Positions 1 to 32,273 of a DNA stretch of 64,000 bases are shown here, piece after piece. The DNA is taken from assembly GCA_020746105.1 (NCBI GenBank), contig CM036619.1:4990561-5054560 (forward strand), read 5' to 3'. Within the stretch, counting starts at the first letter, position 1; the number at the start of each line of letters is the position of its first letter. Under the pieces are notes generated by a model. That model was not told the DNA's origin, did not search any database, and saw nothing but the letters and a program-made list of their open reading frames with translations. A program made the position numbers and the translations under genes. The stretch is from Trogon surrucura. Taxonomy: Eukaryota > Chordata > Aves > Trogoniformes > Trogonidae.

Positions 1-19787
<19,787 letters not shown>

Positions 19788-20770
19788 CATGTTTTAATGT
19801 TTAGCGACTCAGTACAGCACGGAGTTGGATTCACGCGAGACCAGCTGCACTTAGACCAACAGTTGCCCAAGCTACGGTGACAGCCAGCAATGAGTGATGC
19901 ATCTTAATTCACGTTTTTATTTCTTTTTTCGGTCCCATTTTGCAAGAAAAGCCTTCCGTCCAGAATTTCAGACTTGATTACGAACTGCGTTCTTGTACCG
20001 AACCCCGCTATTGTTGGAAATGTGGTTTGCCAAAAAAAAAAAAAAAAAAAAAAAAAGAAAAAAAATCTCTAAGCTGCTCGGTATAAACCAGACCCATATT
20101 TTATAATTAAATCAAGAGCTGTGATCTCAGGGCTTAGGGAGACAAAAAAAAACCAAAAACCAAACCAACAAGCCAACCCACAAAACAGTTCGCTATTCAT
20201 TGAATTGCTTTTAATGATTTGGAAAGATCTAATTCATACTAAAGTTTGATGGGCTAAAATGCTGTGAATTAGCTTTTAACCAAGGAGAGCAAAGCGTTTT
20301 TTGACTATTTATGAAGCCTTGATTATTCTAGATGCATTTACAAAATCCTTATTTTTAAAGGCAAAGAGTGACAAAATTCTGATTTTCAGCTGTCTTACAA
20401 AGATTATTCTGTGTGTCTAAGGGCAAATGTATTTTCTGAAGCTCGTTCTTGAATGTTTTTTTTAATGTGCTGCATTTGAAAATGTTTTTCAGAAGACTAA
20501 AGAAGAATTTTAAAAACGAATTAACTCGTACCTAAGCTTTTAATAGGTCCAATTAGATTGGCAAAAGAAACTGTGCCATTTAAAGAAAAAAAAAAAAATT
20601 TGTAAAGAATTTTTTTTTAAAATCATACTGACAGCTAATTTAGAATTTGTCGTACAGGACTGTGACACTTACTTTCCAAAGTCTCTAAAGAATACGGGTC
20701 TGTGGTGATAAATCCAGTACAATCCTTTTTCACTGTCGTTTGCGTTAATGTAAATTTTATATATGTTTCA

Positions 20771-20818
20771 CAGTATTAATGTGATAGGCTAGATGCTATT
20801 ATTTATTTTTTATTTACT
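20771..20818 (+). promoter_or_regulatory. Candidate miR-200 site and AU-rich element in AGO2 3'UTR
   Basis: CAGTATTA at 20771-20778 is an 8-mer match for the miR-200b/c/429 seed. About 20 nt later an ATTTATTTTTTATTTA stretch carries overlapping ATTTA pentamers. Sequence matches only. Confidence 0.45.
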
Positions 20819-22160
20819 AAGGAGTGCTCACTATACTTCTGTTAACATATCGAGAATGCTTCGGGGTTAGAGATGAAAACCTTATCGGGGGGACGTTACT
20901 ATTCAAATGCAAAAAAAAAAAAAAAAAAAAAAAAAGAAAAAAAATTATGCAATTGAGTTTGCGAGAGCGATACGTGCCGCGCGTAAACACAGAGCTCGGA
21001 ATTTGTAGAAAGGCTTTTTTGAGCGTGCGCCCAGCACAGCAGGTGTTACCTCTGCGGTTCAGAAACGCACACGAGACCAACGTTCTAGGTTCACTCAAGC
21101 ACAAACCAATTGTCTTTTTATTTATACGTTGAAGCAGGAGCTCTGGTAGGGGAGGGTGGCTCTCGCCGTGTGTAATTTAGACAAAAGTCAGAGAATCTAT
21201 GCAGTAAAGATAAATCTTAGGAAACTGAAGTTTACTTCCGAGGGGAGGCGGAACTCTCTTCGTTATGCATAAGGTCAATAGTCGATGTGAGAGAATTTTG
21301 CCGCTCTCTTCGGAGAAGCATTAATTAAAGCCGATAATAATTGTTGAAACAAACGCTTCTGTTAGTTTGCACACTGGGTTCTTAAAAAAACCAAACCGTA
21401 AGACGTATATAAAACATTGCACTAATTACGATGCCACAAGCAGGTTTAGAAGAAAATGGAGGAAAAGGAGGGAAAAAGAAAAAAAAAAAAACCCAGGAAA
21501 CTTGTTCATGCTGACTTGATTCTTGTTCATTTCTTTTTATAGGCTAAGTGAAACAACATGCCGAGAGGCAGGTTTGAAAAATGTCGTTCTCTTCCGCTGA
21601 TCCGTTTCGCTTCGTCTTCTCCCTTTTCTCTTAGCGGACGCTCAGTCACTGGTTTTGAATAATTTACCTCGGGCCACTGCGACGGGCGAGTAGCTTTAAC
21701 CAGTACAGGTCTGTGCCGTATCGCGGGCAGACGAGCACCGGTCGCTGTCGAATAAGCTAGAAAACGCCCAACCTTTGCTGCATCAAGAGTTTTTAGGTAC
21801 CGAACTTCGTGCGAGTTCACATCTTCACCTTTGTAGCAGCGCGTCGGTCCCTGGTGGTGTTGAGGGGAAAAGAACGCCGTCAGCCCCGTTGGTTGTGTTT
21901 GTGTTGTTCGTCGATTGGGCTGTTGGGTCGGGTTTTATCCGTGGTCGTCGTTCTGTCAATCCAGATGTTGGAGTTGTGCTGGTGTAACAGAAAGCAGCTG
22001 CCAGGTCACGTTGGCTTTCTGCTTTCCAGCCGGGCTGTCCGTACCTCCCCGAAAGCCCCGCTCGACTGCAGAACCTTTCCGTGGCGGGCACGTCGCGCTT
22101 CCTCCGTGCGTCCGCTTTTGAGAGGTTTTGTGTTTCAGCGCAGGTTTGATTTGGCAGAGT

Positions 22161-22168
22161 TGTATATA
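22161..22168 (+). promoter_or_regulatory. Pumilio-type site TGTATATA
   Basis: Exact match to UGUANAUA. Further matches occur at 25102-25109 (TGTAAATA) and 33000-33007 (TGTATATA), so three lie in the inferred 3'UTR. Confidence 0.4.
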
Positions 22169-25100
22169 AGAATTATTTTTTTATACGGAGTATTCTTAAC
22201 CGATAAGAGAAAGATCGACCGTTTTCAGACGCCGTTTAGTTTACTTGCCGTTTGTTACGCCGAGACCTCTTGGATGTGAAATTCATCCTCCTCTTCCCTC
22301 TCCGTGCGGATCTGGAAGAAATAACTTACGCGGGTGGTTGGGATGGGCTGAGGAGGGCAGAATCTCTCTTGACCTCAAATCTTTATTTCTGGAGGACTTG
22401 TGGGACTTTGCTGCATCCTATTTAGGATGGAAGCTTTGGGCTGAAATAGTTCTTGCAGCTCCTTTTCGTCAGGAGAGTAGTTGTTGTCTGTATCCTCTTG
22501 GAATGAACGCGAATTTTGTGTAGCTTTCCTTCCCTGAGCATGAAGAACTTGGGATGGTTTTATGCATTTCAGGCGAGGCACATTTTTACCTTTTCTAAAT
22601 CTCTTTAAGCCTCTGATACTGGTGTTTCTTCCTCCCCTCCCTCTCGCCAAGTGGTGAATTATTGAATAATTTAAAGCATTTTTCTAAAAAAAAATATAAA
22701 ATATATACCCTTTGCAAAGGACAGTGTGCTGGAAGTCCAGCAGCTATCTTCCTGGGAATATTTTCGATGTTAATTTATACATTCAAAAATGTCCAAAAAA
22801 AAAATCCATCACAAACACCTAAACCCCTACTCTTCTTTTTTTAATTATTTTTTTTCATCTCGTTCTTCTCCTTACCTCCCATGTTTCTTCTAAGAACAGC
22901 AATATCTCAGGTAAACACAAAGCTCCAGATGTTTCTCTCGCTTCTCTCACACACACATTCCTGCTGTCGAAGTCCCAGTCGAGCTTGACAGTTATAACCA
23001 CTAAGTCTCACTATGCAGCTCAGGTCAGCAATAACCAAATGTGCGTTACCCTCGGGGAGTTTTGTCGTTTCATTGGGGTTTTCTTCAGCCTGTGCGAAGG
23101 AGTTTTGTTACTCCTGATGGAAGAGCTCTGGGCAGGACCTCGTCCCTCGCCTCCCTCCCCGTTACGGTCCCAGCAATGACCTTTCCCTTGAGTTCAGCCA
23201 TCGGTGCAGGCAGCCCTGGTGCTTAATTAGTAATTCATCAGTAATTGCACCCCAGTGGCAAAAAAATATCTTATTGCCGTTGGGGGTGTGAGCAGGGGGA
23301 TGGACAGAGTGACCACTGCCAGCACGGCAGGATTTCTCGTGTTTCAAAGGAGCCTGCTTGAGGCATGAATGAGTCGCTTGCTATGGATTAGTTATTTAGG
23401 GTTTGGGGTTGGAAATTGTAACACTGTCTAACACAAATATTCAAAGCAGATTGGAGAATCTCTGTCCTCAGAGAGGCTCAAACTTGGCTGATCTTGACTT
23501 GCTGGACCTGCTTTGGGCCGGGGGCTGGACCAGACATCTCTGGAGAGCCCTTTGGAAGCAGCGTGATTCCGTAGCGAACTCTCAAAACCAGCAGCAGCAA
23601 GTGCAGAATGTTTGTGTCGAGAGGTGAAAAATAACATTGACAAAGATAAAATACTTAAATTGTCTTTTTTTTTTTTTTCTTGCTGTGAGAAATATAACGC
23701 AATAATGAGGTTTGCTTGGGTTTGGAATTTTCCGCTCCAGCGGCTGAATATTGTAACACGCCCTCTCCACCTCTTCTAGCACCCAAGAAATAGTTGAGGG
23801 AATCCTGAAAGGGAAGCGTCGTGTCGTGAAACGTCGGAATGAGGTGGATTTGTCTCTGCCTTACGTGAGTTTGGCGTTCAGAATAGCTCTATGCAATCCT
23901 GACACTTTCCGTTTGTAGAGATGCACTGATGTACGGAGTGAGGTCACTTTTGGTTTTGTTGGAACTCGCCTATTTTGCCTTGGTTGGGTTTGAAATTTGT
24001 CAGCAATCGTTGTTTGGCTTGCTAAGTTACAATCGGTGATCTTCCACCTTGCAGAAGCTTTGGTTATATTAGTTTCCTCTTTTCCAGATCTGTCGGGTTT
24101 TGGATGGATTTGCTGTTTTACCCCCGTTGTTAAGTGTCTTAATCTGCTAGAATCAGCATGGAACATTTACAGGAGGCTTGAGGTTAAAACAGAAAATCCA
24201 AAATAATCATTTTTTATCTTCACCCAGGCCCGCAGGCAATGTTCCCTGACGGTAAAAGCAGAAAGGTTGTGAAGTTGTAGCTTTAAATCCGAATCGGTCA
24301 ATACTGTGGAGGGGCCGAGCGAGTCGCTGCCGGCGCCGTTTTCTTGGATTGCGGCGACCGATCCCTCAGACTCGGCGGCCGCGGGCGTCTGGCCTGCAGG
24401 AACCTTCCTCGTGCCGATGAACCTCCACAATTCACCCGAGAGCAAGGCTGGGAGGAAGGTCTGCGTGAACACCCTCCCCCGACCAAATTGAGTGGCTTGT
24501 TCTATTTATTTTAGTATTTTTTTGAGATTGTCTCCCTTTGAGGAAGAGTGTTGGTGGGGACAGGGTGGTTCTGCAGGTCATGATCATTTGAGACGACAAG
24601 TATGAGCAAGGCAGGGCTGGGACCTTTGGAGACCGAGACGGACACATTTGCCTCTTGATGGAATCCAGTCAGCACCTCTGGTGGCGTAAATAACCCCAAA
24701 GGGACTTTATTTTTCTTTTTTAAAGAGATCCTTTACTCATTGAATAGAGGAATGTAAAAAAGTTCTCACTCAGTAGCTTTCAAACTCAATACCAGTGTAA
24801 TAAAAATCACATTTTTTCCTCTTTTTGGAATATTCTTCTCCTACAGTAGTGTCTCTCGTCGTGTGTTTGTCCTGCCTGTGTGGCTTTCTCAGTTTCTAAG
24901 GCAGGACAGTACATTTTTTCTATGTTTTTTACTTTAATATTACACTTTATAATGTACTTCCTGATTCATACCTGCAGTCTTTTCTAAGGAAAACTTCAAG
25001 TAGGAGGTAATTGCACTGATTTTGGTTTTTAAACTCCCTTTTTACTGTAAGACTTTTTTTTTTTTTTTTTTTGCATCTGCTGTAGCTGTTTGAAAAAATA

Positions 25101-25639
25101 CTGTAAATAGTGCTACGTATAGCAAATCCTGAAATTCTGTGGATACCATTCCTTGTTGTCCTTTTGGGTTTTGGTTTTTGGTTTGTTTTTTTTTTTTAGG
25201 AATCCTGCCGGATTTTACAGTATTGAGATAGGAGCTTTGGTTTTAAAGGTCGTTTCTGTTTGCATCATGGTATGAATCCGAGGGCACAGTCGCTTTATTA
25301 CAGTGGGAATATCAAGGGCTCGTCCGTATTTATGAAATATTTCTTCCTTCTCTCCTCTATGCACGTTTCTCGCACGCTGTAAAGATACAGGGGCAGGTTT
25401 TCAGCTGCCAGAGCGCTTCTTTTGGGCAACGTTCCAATCTCTGCTATCACTGTCAGGTGATGAATAGCATCAACGCAACACCAGGACTGTCAAACGAAGC
25501 CGTCGCGCGTTTTCCTTTCTTCTTCCAACATCTGGGTCTTGTGTCACATGAAGAACCGGTCGGCGTGGCAGAATTAGTGGAATAATTGGGATTTGGCCTC
25601 CCAAGTTGCAACGGCTTGCTCTCTGGCCCGCCACGGGCG

Positions 25640-26545
25640 CGGGATCGCCGAGCACAGCTCTGCACGTGAAGTCCCCGCCAGCGGCGTGCCGTCCCCTTGG
25701 TCAACGTTTGGACTAGGCCATTTTGTGATTCTCCGCTCACAGATTTGGGCGGTCAGATCTTGGACGTGCTCTGGGAATAGGTTAAAGCAGTCCCCGTAGG
25801 ACACTACTTTTATTCCCTTCGGCGGCGTTCTCTGCCCGGAGCTTCAATAAGTGGTCTTCGGTTTCTTTCTGCACCAGCATCGGATGGTCTAAATCCGCTT
25901 AGTCTTCACGTAAAGAAAAAGAGCTTGAGGTATTTGGTCACGCCCAGTCTCCCCACAGCCCCAGACCAAAAAAAGACTTGGTTCAGAGACAAATCTTTAA
26001 GAACTTCCATGACTTCAGCATCTTGAGGAGCATCTTTGTGTCCTGAGGGATCTAGCACCGTTCCACGGGGATCTGTATATACGCCGTGCACATGAAGAAC
26101 TCTGTATTTCATATGACCTCTTGCCCACTCAAGAACCTTATCGTTCAAGTCTAAAGATTCCGCAAGTTTACCCTGTTGCTGACCAAATACTTCAAGTAAA
26201 TTGCCGTAGTTTGTAGTCGGAACCGTTGTGCCTCTCTCCATGTGTCTCAGGATTGATTGCAGAACAATCGGGTTCTGAATGTGCTGTTGGAAATTGTCCA
26301 ACACCTCCAATAAGCAGTCTTGGAAGAAGTTGGGCTTCGTATCCCCGGTAGATGTTTCAGTGCTCTGACCTAAGAAGTTGCCTCTCTCATTGCCGACGTG
26401 AGAAACCATCGATCTGCTGCCCATCGGTGATTGCCTTTTGCTTCTGCAACCCCTGGGGACAGGAGAGACATAAACTCCAGCCCCTGTGTTCTGGTGTTAG
26501 GATGCGAAACAGCGAGTTTTGCCGCCTGTACCGGAGGGTTCCGCA
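25640..26545 (-). pseudogene. FAM118A: Processed pseudogene of FAM118A, antisense in AGO2 3'UTR
   Basis: On the minus strand, translation gives colinear similarity to FAM118A, a SIR2-like-domain protein, over most of its length with no introns. Landmarks in order: NTGAGVYVSPVP near 26490-26455 (family: GTGVSAAVAP); TGDTKPNFFQDCL; QNPIVLQSILRHMERG; TTNYGNLLEVFG; VLEWARGHMKYRVLHVHG; VYTDPRGTVLDPSG; DAEVMEVL; then, in other frames after 25906, material like the ETEDHLLKL region; and IKVVSYGDCFNLFPEHVQ near 25815-25760. Lesions: a stop just upstream of NTGAG, a missing stretch between the N-terminal motif and TGDTKP, loss of two codons before VLEWARG, and frameshifts after 25950. The longest surviving ORF is 25906-26424 (172 codons). 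Several family exons are fused without introns, so it is a retrocopy. I assign A rather than B from recalled sequence, with moderate confidence. Confidence 0.85.
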
Positions 26546-26781
26546 CTGGGATGATGTGTTCCTCTGAGCTGGTTTTAATCCCAAGGGTGTGGGGGAAGAG
26601 GAGGGTGTTGCACGTGCTGGAGTGGCCCCTGACCAGTTTTAACTCAATTTAATGCGTTTCGCTTGCTTTTCCTGTGTGTCGTTCTTTTGCGTGGAGTGTT
26701 GATATGAATGTAGAGGCTTGGCCACATCACTACGAAAGGTTTCGTAATCCTCTTCCCTTAGCGAGCAGATGCAGTTAAACG

Positions 26782-26788
26782 CTACCTC
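26782..26788 (+). promoter_or_regulatory. let-7 seed match (7-mer) in AGO2 3'UTR
   Basis: CTACCTC is a 7-mer-m8 match to the let-7/miR-98 seed. Weak alone; a stronger 8-mer lies at 31023. Confidence 0.3.
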
Positions 26789-27380
26789 CTGTATTCATTC
26801 CTCCGCAGCAGGTGAATTCATTGTTGAAGTGACCCTACTGCTGAGCAGCCAAAACGCTCCCAGTTGAACTGTGGTTTTACTGGTTTGTTCCTTGCTAGGG
26901 AACTGGCCGTGCCGCGCTCTGATCTCGGGAGGTTGCTTCTTGCTCCTTCTGTCTCCCACAGGTGTGGGTGTTGCCGCTGTCGGTGCCGGGCGTTATCGAG
27001 AAGGGTGAGGTGGATCCACTGCGTGCCCGACAAAAGGACACGAAGGTGCTTGAAGTATATTTTGAATCTGAGGCGAAGTATCAGAATGTTTTTCACCGTG
27101 TTTTTTCAGATGAGTTGATGTGAGGCCATAACAGTGGAAACCCAATATTCCCTGCTCAGATCACTATAAATTTAAAAACGGGATAAACAAGAACCAAAAC
27201 CAAAACGAGACGCCAAAAACCAACCCCGCGCTTGAGTACGTTCGTATTGTGAGTATTTAGTGTCAGTTCTGTGCAACGCCTTGGCAGTAACTCAACCCTG
27301 AAGTGAAGTGCACGCAGACTAAAGGTGCTTTCAATGACCTGAAATGAAACTGTAGAACACTGTGCTGACGCGTCGTATTT

Positions 27381-27388
27381 TGTTTACA
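27381..27388 (+). promoter_or_regulatory. miR-30 seed match (8-mer) in AGO2 3'UTR
   Basis: TGTTTACA is an 8-mer match to the miR-30 seed. Confidence 0.3.
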
Positions 27389-29090
27389 GGGAATCCAAAC
27401 AAGCTTCCTCGTTTATAATTAACCACTGTGCTGACAGCAACGCTGCCTGATGAAGCACAATGCCCTGGTGTGGTTTCGTAACAGTGTTACAGTTTATTTG
27501 TATTTTTTTTTATTTAAAAGTAACCGGGTTTTATGCTAATGCTGGCGTCTCAGCAGCAAGTTTGCTGGGATTATACGCTACCTGCAGCTTCATTACCTTA
27601 ATTTTTAGGCATAGACACTAACGAAGCCTCTCGAGGCAGGGAGGATTGCTGAAGGTCTGACTTTCTGGAAGCCAATTCTTGTTGAGCAACAGGTGAGTGA
27701 GTGAATAACTCGGCTCACTACTAACGGAGTAAAATCCTGGTCAGGTCTCAGTTATAATTTAACGAGGCTTTCCCCTCGCCAGAGCGTAAAGCCCAGCGTT
27801 TTGCTCCGGGCTAAATGGCTGCTTTTCAGAAAATATTTCACTACGATCCATAGACACTAGTGACGTTGCTGCGGTCCGGAAGGGGTTTCGCGTGCTGAGG
27901 GCGCTTTTCCACGAGCGTGTCCTTGTAGAAGGACAAGAATAACATCGTGTCCTTCCCGGGCTGGGTCTGCAAACCTGAAGGAGCTTCAGGAAGTTTAAAT
28001 GAGGGAAGAGCCCCGTGCTGGGCGCTTGTTGTGCCTTGCATGGAAGTGAAATGTCACCTGCGCTGCGACAGCTGCCCTGTCGGTCAGGGAGACGAGAGAA
28101 GGTGGTAAGGGGGGGGGGGAAAAAAGAATAATTCACCACTCGTTAGGGTGACAGTTTAATGATGCTCTTGGTTTTCCTTCTGGCTTCCCCCCGAGTGCAG
28201 CCAGAGCTGTGGCGCAGCCCCTCGCAGATCCCCCACCCGTCGGCGCTCGCCCCAAAGGCGAGAGATCGGGGGGGGGGGCAGCTCCCTCAGGTCGACTTTG
28301 TGGTGCCGGCCCTCGTGTGTCAGAGGGCTGGGGCTCGGTCGGAGCAAGGGCAGGGAGGTTTTCTGAGTTTGGAGGTTGGTGAGAGCTCGTCTCGGGGAGT
28401 TTTGCACGTGGCAGCAGCCCGAGCTGGGGGCTGGCTGCTCCCTTCCTTCCCAACAGCCTCAAAAGAGCAAGAGCTTTACGTTTGTCCGTGGGCTGCCTCA
28501 GCAGATGCTTCCTAAAACCGCCCGCAGCTGCTCCCCAGCCAACCAACCTCCTTATCTTGTTTGGGAGAGCCCAGCGATCGCATTCTAGATCTGTATTTAT
28601 CTGCCTTTTCAGAGTACAAATACAAATTTAAACTTTTCTGGCCATTTTGTGGGTATTTTTTGAGTGCGCTGGGCAAGCGTGAATTGCGAAAAGGTCAGCA
28701 AGCGAGCCTGGGAGTTTCTAGTCCCCCGGCTGGTGCTCTTTGTATTTGCTGCGTTAGGTTAGATTTCCTGTGAGAAGAAAAAAAATGACATTTAGCGTGG
28801 ATTCTATTCTGTATTTATCAGCTTTTCCTGTTTTCAAATCGGTGAAAAGAGGAAGCTCCGATCGTGCCAGTATACGTGAAATTGCACATATTTAGCTTTG
28901 CCGTGTACTTGAGTCAAAGCGGATCTGGTCTCCGGGCACCCCGAAATCTCAGCCCCTCAGTGGATCTTGGGGTGCTGTGGGTGGGATCGCGTGTCGACGT
29001 AACGTACCGTACCAAGAAGTTTGTGTCTAGATTTCACCAAAGTTAATTCTGCATCAACTGTGAGATGCTCAGAACCCACCGTTACTGTGC

Positions 29091-29130
29091 TATATATATA
29101 TATATATATATTAAAAAAAAAAAAAAAAAA
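29091..29130. repeat. (TA)n followed by poly(A)
   Basis: Alternating TA at 29091-29111 followed by an 18-A run at 29113-29130. Simple repeat in the AGO2 3'UTR, likely length-polymorphic. Confidence 0.95.
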
Positions 29131-31022
29131 GGTATATTGACTCTAATTTCTGTTGTTCCTGTTAAGTTTTCTCATGGAACTTAACAAGACTGAGCCCTTA
29201 AATTGCTCATCTCATTTTTTCGAGTGACAGCTCTGTAATTTTATTTTAAATACCGTGTCTCTGATTGCCTGACCAACTTGAATCTCCAACTGATCTTCAG
29301 TTGTTTGTCCACGTTGAATCCCCAGAATGTCTCCCACCACGAGATTGTTGCGTTGTTCCAGTTCTTTGTTACCTGCTTTGGAGCAGTAGAAATAATTTGA
29401 GTACAGGGCGGGGTGGGGGGGGAGGGTTAGCTATTACGTGGGGCTTTTTTGTTTTCTCTTTTTCATGAAGTTTACTTGAGGAATCACGAGCAGAAGACAA
29501 TTTGGGAAAGCAAGGCATTTGTTTGGCCAGGGGGAAGAAAGAAAAAGGGTTTAAACTCCCACAAACCTAAACCGAACAAATTAAGGAGCAAGTTTCAGCC
29601 GTGTGTATCTTGGAAAAAATCAAATTTTAGGCTAGGTGTTATGAGGGACTACATCTGGAGAAGTGACGTGCTGCCCTGAGGAGTGTTGCCGCTTGTTTTC
29701 TGTGATTTGCTGATGAAACTTAGATTTTTTTTTAATGCAGATGGAAGCGTGTCTGTGTCCACACGTGTGTGTTAGGGAAAGGAGAAGCGGGACTGGTCGT
29801 AAACGAGACAAGGGCAGTATTTTGCCGGCAAGAATAAGCAAAATTTCCCGAGCTTCCCCGGCCTCTTTCGTTTGTACAATCACAAACATCTCGACGTTTG
29901 GAGCAAGTTGGTGAGATCGCGTCCCGGATTTCTGCGCAGCAAAGCAATGAACTTGCTCTCGGGAGGGCGAGACGGAAAACAGAATGTATTGATTAAATCC
30001 CCGTTGGTTTTTTTTGGTTTGGTTTTGGTAGGTTGCAGGTTTAACTGCCGTCTGTTCAGGTTTGAATATAGTAGTTTCGATTAGTTGTGGTTTATTTTTC
30101 TAACATAACTGAAAAGAGAACCAAAAACCCATTCCGAATTTTCACGTTGTAAATGTTCCCTTGAATCGAGCGGCCGTTGGAGTTTGCTATTTTTTTGAAA
30201 GGGAAAAAAAAAAAGATGTTAAGGGCCTCGTTTCAAGTGGCACTGAAGTCTGTTGAGTAGTTCGTGCGTGCGTTGCATCAGTATTGAAGTGTCTTGTGCT
30301 TGCCAATGGATAAACGCTGCGGTGCTGCTTGGGTAAGGGCGGCACCTGTAACCCAAAAAACAGACACACAAAGACCCTCGGTCGACTTTTAGAAGGCGGC
30401 GGCGTAGGATTTCCTCCGTGGGTTGTGAGCGTCGCTTTCCGTTTCTGCAAGGACGAGGCTCCCCGCGGCTGGAGCGCGTCGCGCGGATCTCGCTTCCCGT
30501 TTGCGCGCCGCCGCTTCGAATTAAGCCTTAACGCAACGACAGATTTGTCACTTTTTCCTCAGAGGATGCAAAAAAAAAGAGCGTTTAGCCAGAGCGGGGC
30601 GTTTCCTATAAAGCTGCAATGAGGAGAAGGAGGGAATCTTCTCACCTGAGGGCTATCGGGAAGCTCGCGGATGCGTGCGCTCGACAGAATTAGGGCTCGC
30701 GGGCGTTTTTCTCCGGCAGTCCAGAGCAAACAGGCTTTCTCAAATCTCAGCTTTTCCTTTATTTTTTTGTTTTCTCGTTGAATATATTCTCCTCCCTCCC
30801 CCTCGCTAGAAAATCTCTGCCTGAAGGAGGATCGTGATTTTAAAAAAAACAACCCCAAACCGACAAAAAACATTCCCGAGTTGCGTGCTCGCTTCAGACC
30901 GTGCCATCGTTTCCACTTCTTGCGACTGACGTGTGTCATCCTTAAAACATTTTCAGTAGAGGCAAACAAAGTGTTGGGGACCCAGCTTTTTTTTTTTTTT
31001 TTCTTTTTTCCCCGATTTGGAT

Positions 31023-31030
31023 CTACCTCA
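31023..31030 (+). promoter_or_regulatory. let-7 seed match (8-mer) in AGO2 3'UTR
   Basis: CTACCTCA, the full 8-mer complement of the let-7 seed, in an AU-rich context. If functional, a let-7-loaded Argonaute would repress its own mRNA. Confidence 0.4.
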
Positions 31031-31867
31031 TTTAAACAGTTGGGTGCTATTTACTCAAATTGTCGATGAGATTGGCAAAAGCGACCAAACTGCGTGCGAT
31101 GAGTGACCTCCTCGGAGGCGGCGCTCTGCGAACCAAAACCTCTGGGTTTATTGTTCCGAGAAAACAATATTGTATTTGAGTTTCATTCTTTGTGCCTTTG
31201 TGTGGGTTGTTTTTCCCTCCCCCGCCCCGGTGCATAACAATCAAAAGTCATATTCTTAATCAAAAACAGCAGATGAGTTTTAACTACGTGTTTAAAAAAA
31301 AAAAAAAAAAAGCCACCAAAAAAAATAGTTTTAGCAAATTTGAAAGTATTTTTTTCAGTGTATCAAGTCATAAAATGTGTATCACAGCAGATCTAGGCAA
31401 AGAGAAGTACCCAAAAAAGACTTTTTTCGAATATATAATCCCAACCCTGGATATCTACACCTCTGTGTATCTATATATGCATATACACACCCCTACAGTA
31501 CACATTTTTGTGTGTATGTCTGTGTGTGGGCATATATATATGTCTAAAAAATGAAGGGATACATGTGTAAGGGTAAGGGAATCAAATGTCGTTGACTCTT
31601 CCACAGTTTTGTATGTAACAGTTTACAACTACGTGTAAGTTTTTCTACTGCGTTAACCTTTTTTACTTAAAATGAATTCCGTTTCGGAAACGTTTAAGTT
31701 GGGATACGCTATCGTTTTGTGAAGTTTAACCAAAAAAAAGTTTTTTAAAAAAAAAAATCTACTTTTTACCAGTACTTAATGCAGAGGGGGAATCTTTTCT
31801 GTAAAATTGTATTTAGCTTAAATATTAAAGAAAAAAAACCTCTATATATGGGACTGTAAAAGTGCTG

Positions 31868-31875
31868 ACATTCCA
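31868..31875 (+). promoter_or_regulatory. miR-1/206 seed match (8-mer) in AGO2 3'UTR
   Basis: ACATTCCA is an 8-mer match to the miR-1/206 seed. Confidence 0.3.
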
Positions 31876-32247
31876 TCGTGGCGGGACTTCAAAGCTGTTC
31901 CCTAATGCTGTCGGCTGCAGAGAGACTCGAACAAAAGGAAAATGCCTCTGTTCAGTGTTTTTATAGAAACTGCTCCATCAGGTCTATACTTAAGCTATAT
32001 TTTCTAAAGCCTAAATCATCCTTTAATATGCTGCGTATAAATTATCAGCATGGTTGCACTTTCTCAATAATAATGTATGCCCTGCAATTGGCTCGTCGAT
32101 AAGGACTTTAGTTTTTTAACAGAACCAGTAGTACTTTGGGCAGAAGGTAATATTTATATAGGTACCTCAAGGAAAAAAAAAAAAAAAAAAGAGCCTGAAT
32201 ATGCTGCATTTTGTTCCTTTGACATTTTCCATGTAGCATTTGTTTGC

Positions 32248-32273
32248 TTTTTTTTTTTTTTTTTTTTTTTTTT
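32248..32273. repeat. Poly(T) tract
   Basis: Uninterrupted run of 26 T in the AGO2 3'UTR. Confidence 0.95.

Noticed and set aside
21809-22279. 156-codon plus-strand ORF in the AGO2 3'UTR
   Set aside because: Overlaps equally long ORFs in other frames, has a low-complexity hydrophobic/Arg-rich composition and no family match.
25052-25072. T run as the poly(A) tail of the FAM118A retrocopy
   Set aside because: It is about 570 bp from the end of the detectable homology, with no clear intervening homology or target duplication, and such T runs are common in this 3'UTR.
25906-26424. FAM118A-like 172-codon ORF as a functional gene
   Set aside because: It lacks the N-terminal third and the C-terminus in frame, has stops and frameshifts on both sides, and no promoter is evident.
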